A stretch of DNA of 64,000 nt, from positions 1 through 64,000 of the forward strand of contig CAZLJE010000023.1 in the NCBI GenBank assembly GCA_964559835.1, in the 5' to 3' direction. Made by a program: the position numbers and the translations under genes. The DNA is from DAISJI01 sp964559835. Lineage in GTDB: Bacteria; Acidobacteriota; Terriglobia; Terriglobales; Acidobacteriaceae. This document shows, one piece after another, positions 1 through 10,851 of this stretch. Positions within the stretch are counted from its first letter, which is position 1, and every line of letters begins with the position of its first letter. A model generated the notes under the pieces. The model had not been told where the DNA came from. It did not search any database and worked only from the letters and a program-made list of their open reading frames with translations.

Positions 1-1
1 C

Positions 2-1795
<1,794 letters not shown>

Positions 1796-2012
1796 CAAAG
1801 TTGCCAAACATGTCGTAAGGCGACTAATTCCTATTTTTGTAATTCGGCATTATCGAAAATCCGGAATTTCATAACCTCCGCCCGGGATTCCCGCAAAATC
1901 CGCCTGTATTTCGCGCTTCCGACATGGAATTTGGAATGCAGGTAGTCTCCGCTCATCACACTCGACAACCTAATCATCACAACGTAGCTATTAAAGCCAG
2001 GAGACACTCCAC

Positions 2013-5000
2013 ATGCGTTTCAGAATCGCAGTTGCGAGCACGGTGCTGGCCGTGATCTTCGCGATGATGGCAGCGGCGCAATCCACCAGCGGCGACATTC
2101 GCGGCATCGTGCACGACCCGAGCGGCGCCGTCGTCCCCAACGCCACGGTAACCGTTACCGATATGGATCGCAATACGACCGTCCGGACGGTCACGACGGG
2201 CTCCGATGGTTCGTATAACGCAACCAATATCCCCGTTGGCCGGTATCGAATCAGGGTTGAAGGCTCCGGTTTTTCTCCATACACCGCCGACAACGTCGTT
2301 CTCAACGTAAACGACCACAGGATCTTCGACATCGCTTTGAAGGTTGGAGCTCAAGGGCAGACGGTGGAAGTCCAGGAGAACCCGATCCAGGTGGATCTCG
2401 ACACCCCAACGAGCGCCGGGCTGATCAACGGCACTCAGATCCGCGAGTTGTCCGTGCTGTCGCGCAACTTCATTCAACTGGTGACGCTCATGCCGGGCGT
2501 GTCCCAAAACATGGCGAGCGACCAGCTTTACGTCGGCGCTTCGAACCCGACCGGTTTGTCCAACCAGATCAATATCGTCGTGAACGGCGACCGTCCATCG
2601 CAGAATAGCTGGCTGATCGACGGCGCCGAGGACCTGAACCGGGGCTCGAACCTGACCCTGTATGCGTACCCCAGCATCGATTCGATCGCTGAGTTCAAGG
2701 TATTACGGGCGAATTTTCTCCCTGAACACGGGCGCACGTCTGCCGGAGAAGTCAGCGTTGTAACCCGTGGCGGCACCAATCAGTTCCACGGCACCGCGTA
2801 TGAGTTCTTCCGCAACGACAAGCTGAACGCCAACAACTACTTCAACAACCTTCACAACATCAAACGCCCCCCGATGCGCTGGAACGACTGGGGCTTCACC
2901 ATCGGCGGCCCGATCAAGAAGGACAACACGTTCTTCTTCTACTCGCAGGAATGGCGCCACTTCATCACCTACACCACCCAGACCAGCGGACAACTTCCCA
3001 CCGCCGCCGAGATGGCCGGCAACTTCCCGACCCCGGTCTGCGTTGCCTATGATGCGAGCAACAACTGCACCACCTTGGGCACCTCGATCGCGGCCATCAA
3101 TCCCGTAGCCGCAGGCTATATCAAGGACATCTACAGCAAGCTGCCAGCGTCCAACGCCGCCGGCGGCGCGCTTACCAGCGCCAACCGGAACCTTTACTAT
3201 TATCGCGAGGAAGCGGTCCGCGTCGACCACAACTTCGGCCAGAAGGTCACCGTGTTTGGCCGCTACTCCCACGATTCGATTCCCACGCAAGAGCCTTTCG
3301 GCCTCTACACCGGTTTGTTCTTGCCGGGCGTAGCGACTACCCAGAGCAATACGCCGGCCCATATGGCTTCCGCGCACGTAACCGCGACCCTGTCGCAAAC
3401 GTTGATCAATGACGGCGGGTACACCTACTCGTACGGCAGCATCACGAGCGATCCGATCGGCACGATGGCTGCGGCGAACTCGCCGGACATTAAACCGACT
3501 CTGCCGTTCCCCACGAGTGCTTCGATCGTGCCTCTCCTCGGGTTCCAGAACGGCCAGGGTGTCTCCGGTATCGGGCCCTACCGCGATACCGACAAGGACC
3601 AAACCGTTTTTGATACTTTGTCCAAGACCGTCGGCAACCACTCGCTCAAATTCGGCGGCACCTTCAACTACTACAGCCACTTCGAGAACGCGAATAATTA
3701 TCCAAGCTTTACCATCAGCATGGCGAATGGGTGCACCAAGACCTCGACGCTTGCGGGCTGCTTCGCGGCAACTAATACGTTCGAACAGAACTGGGCGAAC
3801 TTCCTGCTCGGCCGCGCCTTCAAATTCACTGAGGCACAGAGCGCGAACCCGTATTCGATCACAGAGAAGCAATTCGAAGCGTACGGACAGGATGAATGGC
3901 GCGTCACCCCGCATCTGACCATCGACTACGGAGCGCGCTGGACGAGGCTGAACGCCCCGCTTTCCACCAACAATCTGATCAGCACGTTCGATCCGAAGCT
4001 GTTTAGCGCTTCGGCGGCACCGGCGATCACAGCCACCGGCTATTACACGACAGCGCTGGATGCGACCAAACTGCCGGGTTATATCCAGGCGGGACATAAC
4101 TCGCCGTACGGCCAGGCGGTGGTACCCAACCGGATGGTGGTGGCGCCTCGTTTTGGGTTCGCCTGGGATCCTTGGGGGAATGGTGAAACCAGTATCCGCG
4201 GCGGATTCGGCGTTTTCTACGGCACGAACTCCACGGATAACCACATCAGCTACCAGGGGGGTAACCCGGGTATCTCTCCGGCGAACACGATTTTTCAAAA
4301 CACGAGCCTTTCGGCGCCGACCGGAACGGCTGGCGGTACGGCGACCACAACCATCGTTCCGCCCACGATCTTCGGTCCGAATCCGCAGGGCTGGAAGCTT
4401 CCGTACACCGAGAGCTTCGACCTTGATGTTCAGCACCAGTTCGGCCACGGCACCATGCTGGACGTCGGCTACTTCGGCAATCTTGGACGGCACCTCATGG
4501 GCATCATTGACATCAATATGCCCAAACCGCTCGCCTTCCAGAACATCCCTGGGTATTGCAGCAAGTACGCCGCCGGCTCCGAGTGTTATTTCAATGCGTA
4601 CGATTATCAGCAACTGAACTATGTCCGCCCGTACCAGGGGTATGACGCTCTCAACCTGTGGAACAACGCGTTTACCTCCAGCTACAACGGGTTGCAGGCG
4701 CAGTTCCAGAAACAGTTCACGGACAACTCGCAGCTCGTGCTGAACTACACCTGGTCGCACGACCTGACCGATGCCTCGGAGAATTTCCGCGGCGCCGAGA
4801 ACACCTACAACCTGAAGCGCGACTGGGGTAACTCGGTCTTCGACCGCCGCCACGTCTTCAGCGCCACGTATGTGTACTTCCTGCCCTGGATGAAGTCGCA
4901 ACAGGGCTTCATCGGACACATCCTTGGCGGCTGGGAGCTGTCGGGCGTGTTCAACGCGACGACCGGCATTCACTACGACTTCAGCACCGTCAGTTGCCAC

Positions 5001-5444
5001 GAGGATTATGCTGGCCTCGGCACCTGCGGCAACACTTGGGCGGGCGATCCGCCGGACCAGATCGCCGATCCAAACGCCGGCGCGCCTCACACGGTCAACC
5101 AGTGGTTCAACCCGGCGGCGTTTGCGTATGCCGGATGCGACGCGACCAACCCGAAGTGCGTACCGGCTGTTCCTCCGCTGCGCCAGGGCAATGCGCGTCG
5201 CGGGCAGATACAGGGCCCGGGCGTTTTCCGTTGGGACGCCTCGATCTTCAAGAACACGAAGATCAGCGAACGCTTCACGACGCAATTCCGCGCCGAGTTC
5301 TTTAACGCCACGAACCACACCAACCTGGCGCTGGGCGCTCCGGCTTCAGGCTTGAGCACCTCCCTGACCAGTTCCTTGTACGACCGCATCCTGAACGCGC
5401 GCGACCCGCGCCAGATCCAGCTGGCAATGAAGCTGATCTTCTAA
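2013..5444 (+). CDS. Oar-like TonB-dependent outer membrane protein with carboxypeptidase-regulatory-like domain
   Basis: A 1,143-residue outer-membrane beta-barrel protein of the Oar/TonB-receptor type, very common in Acidobacteriota and probably used for uptake of large substrates or adhesion (family inference; substrate unknown). Residues 1-22 form a signal peptide ending at AAAQ. Residues ~25-105 are a carboxypeptidase-regulatory-like Ig fold (GDIRGIVHDPSGAVVPNATV), followed by a plug-like region (IRELSVLSRNFIQL, GTSAGEVSVVTRGG-like) and a long barrel ending in a C-terminal aromatic residue (LAMKLIF). The start is supported by an AGGAGA Shine-Dalgarno about 8 bases upstream of ATG. A strong terminator hairpin follows. 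No partner genes are adjacent. Confidence 0.93.
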   Translation: MRFRIAVASTVLAVIFAMMAAAQSTSGDIRGIVHDPSGAVVPNATVTVTDMDRNTTVRTVTTGSDGSYNATNIPVGRYRIRVEGSGFSPYTADNVVLNVNDHRIFDIALKVGAQGQTVEVQENPIQVDLDTPTSAGLINGTQIRELSVLSRNFIQLVTLMPGVSQNMASDQLYVGASNPTGLSNQINIVVNGDRPSQNSWLIDGAEDLNRGSNLTLYAYPSIDSIAEFKVLRANFLPEHGRTSAGEVSVVTRGGTNQFHGTAYEFFRNDKLNANNYFNNLHNIKRPPMRWNDWGFTIGGPIKKDNTFFFYSQEWRHFITYTTQTSGQLPTAAEMAGNFPTPVCVAYDASNNCTTLGTSIAAINPVAAGYIKDIYSKLPASNAAGGALTSANRNLYYYREEAVRVDHNFGQKVTVFGRYSHDSIPTQEPFGLYTGLFLPGVATTQSNTPAHMASAHVTATLSQTLINDGGYTYSYGSITSDPIGTMAAANSPDIKPTLPFPTSASIVPLLGFQNGQGVSGIGPYRDTDKDQTVFDTLSKTVGNHSLKFGGTFNYYSHFENANNYPSFTISMANGCTKTSTLAGCFAATNTFEQNWANFLLGRAFKFTEAQSANPYSITEKQFEAYGQDEWRVTPHLTIDYGARWTRLNAPLSTNNLISTFDPKLFSASAAPAITATGYYTTALDATKLPGYIQAGHNSPYGQAVVPNRMVVAPRFGFAWDPWGNGETSIRGGFGVFYGTNSTDNHISYQGGNPGISPANTIFQNTSLSAPTGTAGGTATTTIVPPTIFGPNPQGWKLPYTESFDLDVQHQFGHGTMLDVGYFGNLGRHLMGIIDINMPKPLAFQNIPGYCSKYAAGSECYFNAYDYQQLNYVRPYQGYDALNLWNNAFTSSYNGLQAQFQKQFTDNSQLVLNYTWSHDLTDASENFRGAENTYNLKRDWGNSVFDRRHVFSATYVYFLPWMKSQQGFIGHILGGWELSGVFNATTGIHYDFSTVSCHEDYAGLGTCGNTWAGDPPDQIADPNAGAPHTVNQWFNPAAFAYAGCDATNPKCVPAVPPLRQGNARRGQIQGPGVFRWDASIFKNTKISERFTTQFRAEFFNATNHTNLALGAPASGLSTSLTSSLYDRILNARDPRQIQLAMKLIF

Positions 5445-5466
5445 CGAAGGTCGCCGAAAGCAGCTT

Positions 5467-5493
5467 GAGGCATCAGGGATTTCCTGATGCCTC
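5467..5493 (+). terminator. Intrinsic terminator of the Oar-like gene
   Basis: Perfect 11-bp stem (GAGGCATCAGG / CCTGATGCCTC) with a 5-base loop, followed by a T-rich run (atctttctt). It begins 22 bases after the Oar-like stop and lies just before the convergent metallophosphoesterase end, so it may work for both strands. Confidence 0.75.
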
Positions 5494-5509
5494 ATCTTTC
5501 TTGCTGCTA

Positions 5510-6273
5510 TCAGTAACTGGGTCGCGGTTTCAGGGATGCGGCCGTGAATGCCTTCAGCATTGCTTCCTCGGTTGGGGGCTGGAGCACGTAGCGCGCGGCG
5601 AAATCTTCGGCTTGGGGATAGCTCGTATTGCGAATGCGTTCCGCGGCCAGGCTGAGGTCGTAATCCGTGTGCCGAAGCTGGATGTCGGGACCGAGCAGAA
5701 GCCAGTCGGCGCCGGGCGGGCCAAACGGCATTCCGACGCTGCCCCGGCGTTCACGACGCGAGTGCCGCCGACCCTGCGGTCGAACTGCATGTGCGAATGC
5801 CCGCACACCACCAGCGCGGCGTTTACGGGTTCGAAAATCGGCCGCAGCAACTCTTCCGGAGTAACGCGGGTGAAGATCTCCCAATCGTTGCGCGGCGTGG
5901 CGTGACAGAAGAGCACGTCGCCAATGCCGTCGATGTGGACGCGGAAGGTTTCGAACCAGGTTGCGATCCAAGCGTCGTCTTCGGGCGTTAGTTGCTCGGC
6001 ATTCCAGCGGATGACATCGCGATAAGGCGGCGGAACTTCGGTTGGCTCCTGTCCGCGCATAAGGTCTGCCACGACGCGGTCGCCGTTGCCGCGGATGAAT
6101 TTCACGGGCATGTCGAGGCCGCGCAGAACGTCGATGCACTCGCGCGGCATGGGGCCGGGAACGATGTCGCCTCCAACGACGAGTTGGTCCGCTCCGGCCT
6201 GGCGGATCTCGGGGACGACCGCCTCCAATGCCGGCAGGTTGCCGTGGATGTCATAGATAGCCGCGACGGACAT
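5510..6273 (-). pseudogene. Metallophosphoesterase (YfcE/MJ0936-like), frameshifted near the C-terminus
   Basis: Calcineurin-like phosphoesterase reading from ATG at 6273. The metal-binding motifs are intact: DIHGN (residues 8-12), GGDIVPGP, GNGD and GHSH. After VVNAG the reading frame fails. In the original frame it continues as an unconvincing sequence to a stop at 5554, whereas the neighbouring frame continues with the family-like SVGMPFGPPGADWLLLGPD and ends at 5510. The break lies at a run of four C (5742-5745); two extra bases, or one missing, would restore NAG-SVGMP. All catalytic motifs precede the break, so an active 239-residue product ending at 5554 is possible. A sequencing or assembly error is equally possible. 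Confidence 0.75.
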
Positions 6274-6435
6274 GCTAACCGCTTTACCTTAGACGGCTTT
6301 CTTCATGCGCGTCCCGTACTGCAACGAGGCTGCCGTACTCGCGCCGCAGGCTTGAAAACTCGATCATGGCGGCGAATAGTACACGCGGTGCCGCCGCGCT
6401 GAAAGGGAATTCCACTATCCATTTTGGCGGAAAAA

Positions 6436-6494
6436 CATGGCGCATGGCTCATGGCTAAAGGAACTGTCGATCCTTATGCCATGAGCCATGAGCC
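6436..6494. repeat. Word-repeat palindrome (word ~ atggctc / gagccat)
   Basis: Left arm 6446-6461 (GGCTCATGGCTAAAGG) pairs with 6472-6487 at 14 of 16 positions. An extra copy of the word lies outside each arm (catggcgcatgg; atgagcc). It ends six bases from the 3' end of the minus-strand gene at 6501 and could serve as its terminator, although no U-tract is present on that strand. Confidence 0.7.
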
Positions 6495-6500
6495 GTTCTT

Positions 6501-6878
6501 CTATTTCTGTTTCTTCGCTGTCCACTCGCGTTCGTTTTCGCCCATCTTGACGGTGCCCTTGATGTTGTCCCCGTCCACAGTGCCCGTGTAGTTCAGCATC
6601 ATCTTGCCATTCGGCGTGTCGCGTTCGATGGTGAACGCGATCTTGTTGCCGTCGACTGTGCCTTCGATGGAGATTTCGCCGCGCTGGCCTTTGAGCGTGC
6701 CTTTGAACTTGTTGCCGGTCTGGTCGATGGTCAGGGTGCTGGTCATCGCTCCCTGACGTCCCTGGCTGGTCATCTCCCATGTGCCGCCGACTTTGGCCGC
6801 GTCTTCTGCCACCGCAACCAGCGACAGAACCAGCATGGTCGCCAAGATCGCCGCTAGGATTGTGCTCGTCCTCTTCAT
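6501..6878 (-). CDS. Small exported protein of unknown function
   Basis: A 125-residue protein with a clear signal peptide (MKRTSTILAAILATMLVLSL, cleavage probably after AVAE). The mature part is rich in short beta-strand repeats such as GNKFKGTLKG, GEISIEGTVDGNKIAFTIE and GDNIKGTVK, suggesting a small extracytoplasmic beta-barrel or lipocalin-like fold; this is inference from pattern only. The start at 6878 is chosen because AGGAGAGG lies seven to eight bases upstream; an in-frame start at 6962 has no such site and would bury the signal peptide. Not part of an evident operon. Similar small beta-rich exported proteins are frequent in Acidobacteriota. Confidence 0.78.
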   Translation of the reverse strand: MKRTSTILAAILATMLVLSLVAVAEDAAKVGGTWEMTSQGRQGAMTSTLTIDQTGNKFKGTLKGQRGEISIEGTVDGNKIAFTIERDTPNGKMMLNYTGTVDGDNIKGTVKMGENEREWTAKKQK

Positions 6879-7065
6879 TCCACCTCTCCTGTATTTTTCT
6901 GCGCGAGGGAACATCGTTCCTCTCGCCCGCAGCAGGGTGAGGTCTGCACGCCACACGAGCAACCGGTTTTACGAACATTTACCTCGGCAACACACGGTTT
7001 CACAACACGCACGAAAGTGGAGTCCGCCGCGAAATCCGAGCCGATGTTCGCTACAATTGCGGTAC

Positions 7066-7142
7066 GGCCCTGTAGCTCAGATGGATAGAGCGACGGTTTC
7101 CTAAACCGCAGGTCGGCAGTTCGAATCTGCCCAGGGCCTCCA
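7066..7142 (+). tRNA. tRNA-Arg (anticodon CCT)
   Basis: A full cloverleaf can be drawn: acceptor GGCCCTG (7066-7072) with CAGGGCC (7132-7138), D stem GCTC/GAGC, anticodon loop TTCCTAA with CCT at 7100-7102, T arm GGCAG-TTCGAAT-CTGCC, discriminator T and an encoded CCA (7140-7142). The outermost anticodon-stem pair is an A-C mismatch. Reads AGG codons. Confidence 0.95.
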
Positions 7143-7288
7143 TCTGTTCTTGGAATCTTGACCAAATCCAGCGCGGCGGCAATGGCGACCGACAGCCCGT
7201 TCCGTAGCGTTCCCGGTCCGGTATTCGGGAGACATCTCCTGCCCACCAACATGGTTCTAATTGAGTAAGTCCCTAGAGAGGCTCAACC

Positions 7289-7438
7289 ATGTTGCTGATT
7301 CTGTTGGTGATATTGCTGTTGCTGTCGATCGGCGCTTTTCCCGCATGGCCGCACAGTCGCAATTGGGGCTACTACCCGAGCGGCGGCCTTGGCCTGCTGC
7401 TCATCATTGTGTTGATTCTCCTGCTGCTGGGGCGCTGA
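7289..7438 (+). CDS. DUF3309 family small membrane peptide
   Basis: A 49-residue peptide with two hydrophobic segments (MLLILLVILLLLSIGAFPAW and GLGLLLIIVLILLLLGR) joined by a short polar, aromatic linker, PHSRNWGYYPSGG. This is the characteristic DUF3309 layout (WP-x-[SH]-x-x-WGY-x-PSGGLG); function unknown. A Shine-Dalgarno-like AGAGAGG sits about seven bases upstream of ATG. It lies between the tRNA and the glycosyltransferase, 51 bases before the latter. Confidence 0.85.
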   Translation: MLLILLVILLLLSIGAFPAWPHSRNWGYYPSGGLGLLLIIVLILLLLGR

Positions 7439-7489
7439 TCGCCGGTCTGACGAGGAACTTTTCGGCGCGCCAGCCGTTATAATTCTGGC

Positions 7490-8464
7490 GTGCCGAAGTA
7501 TTCTGTCGTCATCCCGCTGCACAACGAGCAGGAGAACATCACCGAGCTCTACGACCGCCTGAAAGCGGTGATGGAGTCGCAGCCGGATCCTTGGGAACTC
7601 GTCCTGGTGGATGACGGCAGCACGGACCGCACGTTCGTGCTCCTCCGCGAGATCGCCGCCGTGGACAGCCGCGTGGTGGTGGTGAAGCTGCGCCGCAACT
7701 TCGGCCAGACCGCGGGCCTCGCTGCCGGTTTCGACCATGCGCGTGGCGAGTACGTCCTGGCCATGGACGGAGACCTCCAGCACGATCCCGCCGACATCCC
7801 GCTCTTCCTCGAAAAACTTGCTGAGGGCTATGACATCGTCAGCGGCTGGCGGAAGGTGCGCATCGACAACTTCGTCCTGCGGCGTTTTCCGTCCAGAGTT
7901 GCCAATTGGCTGATGGCGAAGCTGAGCGGCGTCGATATCCATGATTTCGGCACTACGTTCAAGGCCTACCGACGCGATCTGCTGCAACAGATCTCGCTCT
8001 ATGGCGAGATGCACCGGTTTATTCCCGCGCTGGCTTCCTGGCACGGCGCTCGGATCTGCGAGATCCCCATCAAGAACATCAATCGCGAGCGCGGCGAATC
8101 CCACTACGGCATCAGCCGTACGTTCCGCGTCTTCTTCGACCTGATCACCATCCGCTTCCTGCTGCGCCACATGGCGCGGCCGATGCATTTCTTTGGCGGG
8201 CTCGGAATGGTTAGCATTGCCTCAGGCACCGTCGCTGCCCTGGCGCTGATCCTGCACAAGCTGATCGCTCACGAAGACGTGATGACGACCCACGGCCCGC
8301 TGATGATCTTTTCCGCCGTGCTCATCCTCGCCGGCGTGCAGTTGCTGGCGCTCGGGCTGTTGGGCGACATGCAGGCCCATCACTACCACGGCAACGGCGC
8401 ACAACTGCCGTACTCCGTCGACCGCGTCCTGCGTACCAAGGACGAATCCGCCGTCACGGACTAG
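7490..8464 (+). CDS. Family 2 glycosyltransferase, DPM1/ArnC/GtrB-like
   Basis: A 324-residue membrane-anchored GT-A glycosyltransferase that probably moves a sugar from a nucleotide donor to a polyprenyl phosphate on the cytoplasmic face (family inference). Visible: VVIPLHNEQENI at the N-terminus, nucleotide-binding DDGSTD (residues 41-46), metal-binding DGDLQHDP (93-100), SGWRKVR in the acceptor region, and two transmembrane helices near residues 235-300, as in the bactoprenol glucosyltransferases. Start is GTG at 7490. The next gene follows 9 bases later on the same strand. The lipid and the sugar cannot be predicted from sequence. Confidence 0.9.
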   Translation: MPKYSVVIPLHNEQENITELYDRLKAVMESQPDPWELVLVDDGSTDRTFVLLREIAAVDSRVVVVKLRRNFGQTAGLAAGFDHARGEYVLAMDGDLQHDPADIPLFLEKLAEGYDIVSGWRKVRIDNFVLRRFPSRVANWLMAKLSGVDIHDFGTTFKAYRRDLLQQISLYGEMHRFIPALASWHGARICEIPIKNINRERGESHYGISRTFRVFFDLITIRFLLRHMARPMHFFGGLGMVSIASGTVAALALILHKLIAHEDVMTTHGPLMIFSAVLILAGVQLLALGLLGDMQAHHYHGNGAQLPYSVDRVLRTKDESAVTD

Positions 8465-8473
8465 GAGATCTCG

Positions 8474-8938
8474 ATGTCCGACCCAAGACGCGAACTGATG
8501 CGCCACTTTCTCGCCACGCTTGCCTATCGAGGGCGTAAGACCATCGCCGGCGCACCCGCGGATTTTGCGGATTTTGAAGGGGCGGGGAAGTCGCCGACGA
8601 AGATCCTCTCGCACATGGGCGACCTTGTGGCATGGTCGATCAGTTGGTTCAGCGAGCAACAATGGAAGCCCGCGAATGAGTCCGATTGGGACAAGAACGT
8701 CACTCGGTTTTTCGCACTGCTGAAAGAACTCGACGCACTACTTGCTTCCGGCGCACCGGTGCGCTGCCATAGTGACGATCGCATGCTGCAAGGGCCGCTC
8801 GCGGACGCCATGACTCACGTCGGACAGCTCGCGATGCTCCGCCGCATGGCTGGTGCTCCGAGCAAAGCGGAGAACTTCGCCGAATCGCCGGTCACGATCG
8901 GCGACCTGGCCGCCCCGGCATCGGCAAAATCCGCATAA
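8474..8938 (+). CDS. DinB-like four-helix protein
   Basis: A 154-residue protein whose helical pattern and His placement (SHMGDLVAW near residue 47; DAMTHVGQLAMLRRMAG near 115-125) match the DinB/YfiT superfamily, a metal-dependent four-helix bundle. Many members are thiol (bacillithiol or mycothiol) transferases or stress proteins, but the substrate here is unknown. It starts 9 bases after the glycosyltransferase stop with GGAGATCTCG upstream of ATG, so co-transcription is likely. The third metal-binding His expected in the family is not obvious by eye. Confidence 0.72.
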   Translation: MSDPRRELMRHFLATLAYRGRKTIAGAPADFADFEGAGKSPTKILSHMGDLVAWSISWFSEQQWKPANESDWDKNVTRFFALLKELDALLASGAPVRCHSDDRMLQGPLADAMTHVGQLAMLRRMAGAPSKAENFAESPVTIGDLAAPASAKSA

Positions 8939-8945
8939 GAGCAAA

Positions 8946-9020
8946 GTTTCAAAGGTTTCGAGGTTTCAAAGGTTTCGGCCGCGCCCCCTGAAACCTTGAA
9001 ACTTTCAAAACCTTCGAAAC
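8946..9020. repeat. Word-repeat palindrome (word ~ gtttcaaag)
   Basis: Left arm 8946-8976 repeats the word gtttcaaag/gtttcgag four times; the right arm 8990-9020 carries the reverse-complement words (gaaaccttgaaac). The arms pair over about 31 bases with few mismatches around a 13-base loop. It starts seven bases after the DinB-like stop. Confidence 0.82.
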
Positions 9021-9101
9021 GTGACCTCGGTCACTGCGCTTGCACTCCGTCCCGCGCAAAACTAACAAGTTTGGGCAAGTGTGCCCGGCGGAGGCTTTAT
9101 A

Positions 9102-10319
9102 ATGAGTACTTTGACCACCATGCATAAAACTGAGAGAGCACCCTCCACTTTGAAGTTGGCGGCGCGCATGTCGCGCCTTGGCACGGAAACCGCTTTTGAA
9201 GTCCTTGTTCGTGCGCGCGCCCTGGAAGCCAAGGGGCAGCACATCGTGCACCTCGAGATCGGCGAGCCCGATTTTGATACTCCGCGCAACGTCATTGACG
9301 CCGGCATCGACGCCCTCAACAAGGGCTTCACGCACTATGGTCCCGCGCCCGGGCTTCCTCAACTGCGCCAGGCGATCGCCGATTACGTGAGCCGCACCCG
9401 CAACGTTTCGGTGAACCCGGAAGAAGTGGTGGTCGTCCCAGGCGGCAAGCCGATCATGTTCTACGCCATCATGGCGCTGGTCGACGAAGGCGATGAGGTC
9501 ATCTACCCGAACCCCGGCTTCCCCATCTACGAATCGATGGTGAATTTCACCGGCGCGAAAGCCGTGCCCATCCAGTTGCGCGAGGAACTCGACTTCTCGC
9601 TCGACGTGGACGAACTCGCGTCGAAGATCACCGACGGCACGAAGATGGTGATCCTGAACTCGCCGCACAATCCGACCGGCGGCATCCTGACCAAGCGCGA
9701 CATTGAGCGCATCGCCGAGGCCATCGGCGATCGTGACATCTTTGTGCTCAGCGACGAGATCTATTCGCGCTTGCTCTACGACGGAAACCAGCATTTCTCC
9801 ATCATGTCGCTGCCGGATTGGAAAGACCGCACCATCCTGCTCGACGGCTTCTCCAAAACCTACGCGATGACCGGATGGCGCATGGGCTACGGCGTGATGC
9901 GCGCCGACCTCGCGACGCACGTGTGTCGCCTCCAGACCAACGCCGTTTCTTGTACCGCCAGCTTCACCCAGATGGCCGGCGTCGAAGCGCTCACGGGCGA
10001 CCAGAGCGCGGTCGAGAGCATGGCGAAAGAGTTCAAGGCGCGCCGCAACTACATGGTCGAGCGCCTGAACAAGATCAAGGGCTTCTCCTGCAAGATGCCC
10101 AAGGGCGCCTTCTACGTCTTCCCGAACATCACCAAAACTGGACTGAAGTCAAAGCAGATCGCCGACGCGCTACTCGAGCAGGCCGGAGTGGCCGCGCTCG
10201 CCGGCACCGCTTTCGGCGCCTACGGCGAAGGCTACGTCCGCTTCTCCGTCGCCAACTCGATGGACAACATCAAGCTGGCGCTGGACCGGGTCGAGGAGTG
10301 GACGAAGAAAAACTTGTAA
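9102..10319 (+). CDS. PLP-dependent class I/II aminotransferase (aspartate aminotransferase-like)
   Basis: A 405-residue fold-type I aminotransferase. Visible: GEPDFDTP near residue 54, NSPHNPTGG (186-194), DEIY (218-221), and the PLP Schiff-base motif SKTYAMTGWR with Lys252. The C-terminal small domain carries GEGYVRFSVA with the substrate-carboxylate Arg. The ATG at 9102 is preferred over the in-frame GTG at 9081 because GGAGG lies at 9090-9094, seven bases upstream. The amino-acid specificity (Asp, aromatic or branched-chain) cannot be fixed from sequence. A terminator hairpin follows at 10356. Confidence 0.93.
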   Translation: MSTLTTMHKTERAPSTLKLAARMSRLGTETAFEVLVRARALEAKGQHIVHLEIGEPDFDTPRNVIDAGIDALNKGFTHYGPAPGLPQLRQAIADYVSRTRNVSVNPEEVVVVPGGKPIMFYAIMALVDEGDEVIYPNPGFPIYESMVNFTGAKAVPIQLREELDFSLDVDELASKITDGTKMVILNSPHNPTGGILTKRDIERIAEAIGDRDIFVLSDEIYSRLLYDGNQHFSIMSLPDWKDRTILLDGFSKTYAMTGWRMGYGVMRADLATHVCRLQTNAVSCTASFTQMAGVEALTGDQSAVESMAKEFKARRNYMVERLNKIKGFSCKMPKGAFYVFPNITKTGLKSKQIADALLEQAGVAALAGTAFGAYGEGYVRFSVANSMDNIKLALDRVEEWTKKNL

Positions 10320-10320
10320 C

Positions 10321-10337
10321 GCGGGCGTCTCGCCTGC
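10321..10337. repeat. Dispersed palindrome, core ggcgtctcgcctg
   Basis: GCGGGCG-tct-CGCCTGC, directly after the aminotransferase stop. The same core occurs at 30905-30921 and, inverted, at 48362-48378, each time in intergenic DNA; this is sequence conservation between unrelated loci. Confidence 0.7.
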
Positions 10338-10355
10338 ACGGTGTCCCTGGTTGTA

Positions 10356-10377
10356 GGCCGGCTGCCCTCAGCCGGCC
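10356..10377 (+). terminator. Terminator-like hairpin after the aminotransferase
   Basis: Perfect 9-bp stem GGCCGGCTG / CAGCCGGCC with a 4-base loop followed by tttcctt. The region just after it (10381-10411) contains the word cctt-ggtgtcctttgtgg, which recurs at 26214-26242. Confidence 0.6.
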
Positions 10378-10460
10378 TTTCCTTCGTATTCCTTGGTGTC
10401 CTTTGTGGGAGCCTTTGCTTTTACAAATTGCGGATTACCGATTCCGGATTACGATTGCTC

Positions 10461-10847
10461 ATGACTCCTGAGCAATCCATCCGCGAATGGCTCGACCAGT
10501 GGCTGCGCGCCTCGGCCGCGGGCGACTACCAGAAAATGCTGCCGATGATCACAGATGATATGGTTTTCCTCGTCCCCGGAGCGCCACCGTTCGGCAAAAA
10601 GAAATTTAAGGCAGCGTGGGAAGGTCCGATGAAAGGCGCGCGCGTTGAATCGCAAGCCGATCTGGAGGAGTGCATCGATAGCGGCGACATGGCCTGTACG
10701 CGCACGCGGTTGTCGGTTACGATTACGACGGCGGATGGCAAGGTCTCGCGCGCGAAGGGCTATACGCTGAGCTTATTTCGCCGCCAGTCTGACGGCCGCT
10801 GGCTCCTCGCCCGCGACGCCAACCTGCTCACGCCCGAGCGCGACTAA
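10461..10847 (+). CDS. SnoaL-like / NTF2-fold protein (SgcJ/YybH type)
   Basis: A 128-residue cone-barrel protein of the NTF2-like superfamily. The pattern REWLDQWLRASAAGDYQKML...DDMVFLVPGAPPFGKKKF is typical of the DUF4440/SgcJ group, whose members are mostly uncharacterised small enzymes or binding proteins. The start ATG 10461 is chosen by homology; an upstream in-frame ATG at 10341 would add 40 residues encoded by repeat DNA and unlike the family. It converges with the gene ending at 10852, only four bases away. Confidence 0.8.
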   Translation: MTPEQSIREWLDQWLRASAAGDYQKMLPMITDDMVFLVPGAPPFGKKKFKAAWEGPMKGARVESQADLEECIDSGDMACTRTRLSVTITTADGKVSRAKGYTLSLFRRQSDGRWLLARDANLLTPERD

Positions 10848-10851
10848 CCGA

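Noticed and set aside
2703..5318. Very long open frame (871 codons) antisense to the Oar-like gene
   Set aside because: Typical mirror frame in GC-rich DNA: amino-acid composition dominated by Arg, Ala, Val and Gly, no recognisable domain, no ribosome-binding site, and the sense gene has clear family motifs.
10341..10460. Signal-peptide-like extension of the SnoaL-like protein (SFVFLGVLCGSLCFYKL)
   Set aside because: It comes from the terminator and cctttgtg-type repeat DNA; the family start is MTPEQSI. The similar case at 26185 is kept as a finding because there the mature protein needs export and no other start gives a signal peptide.
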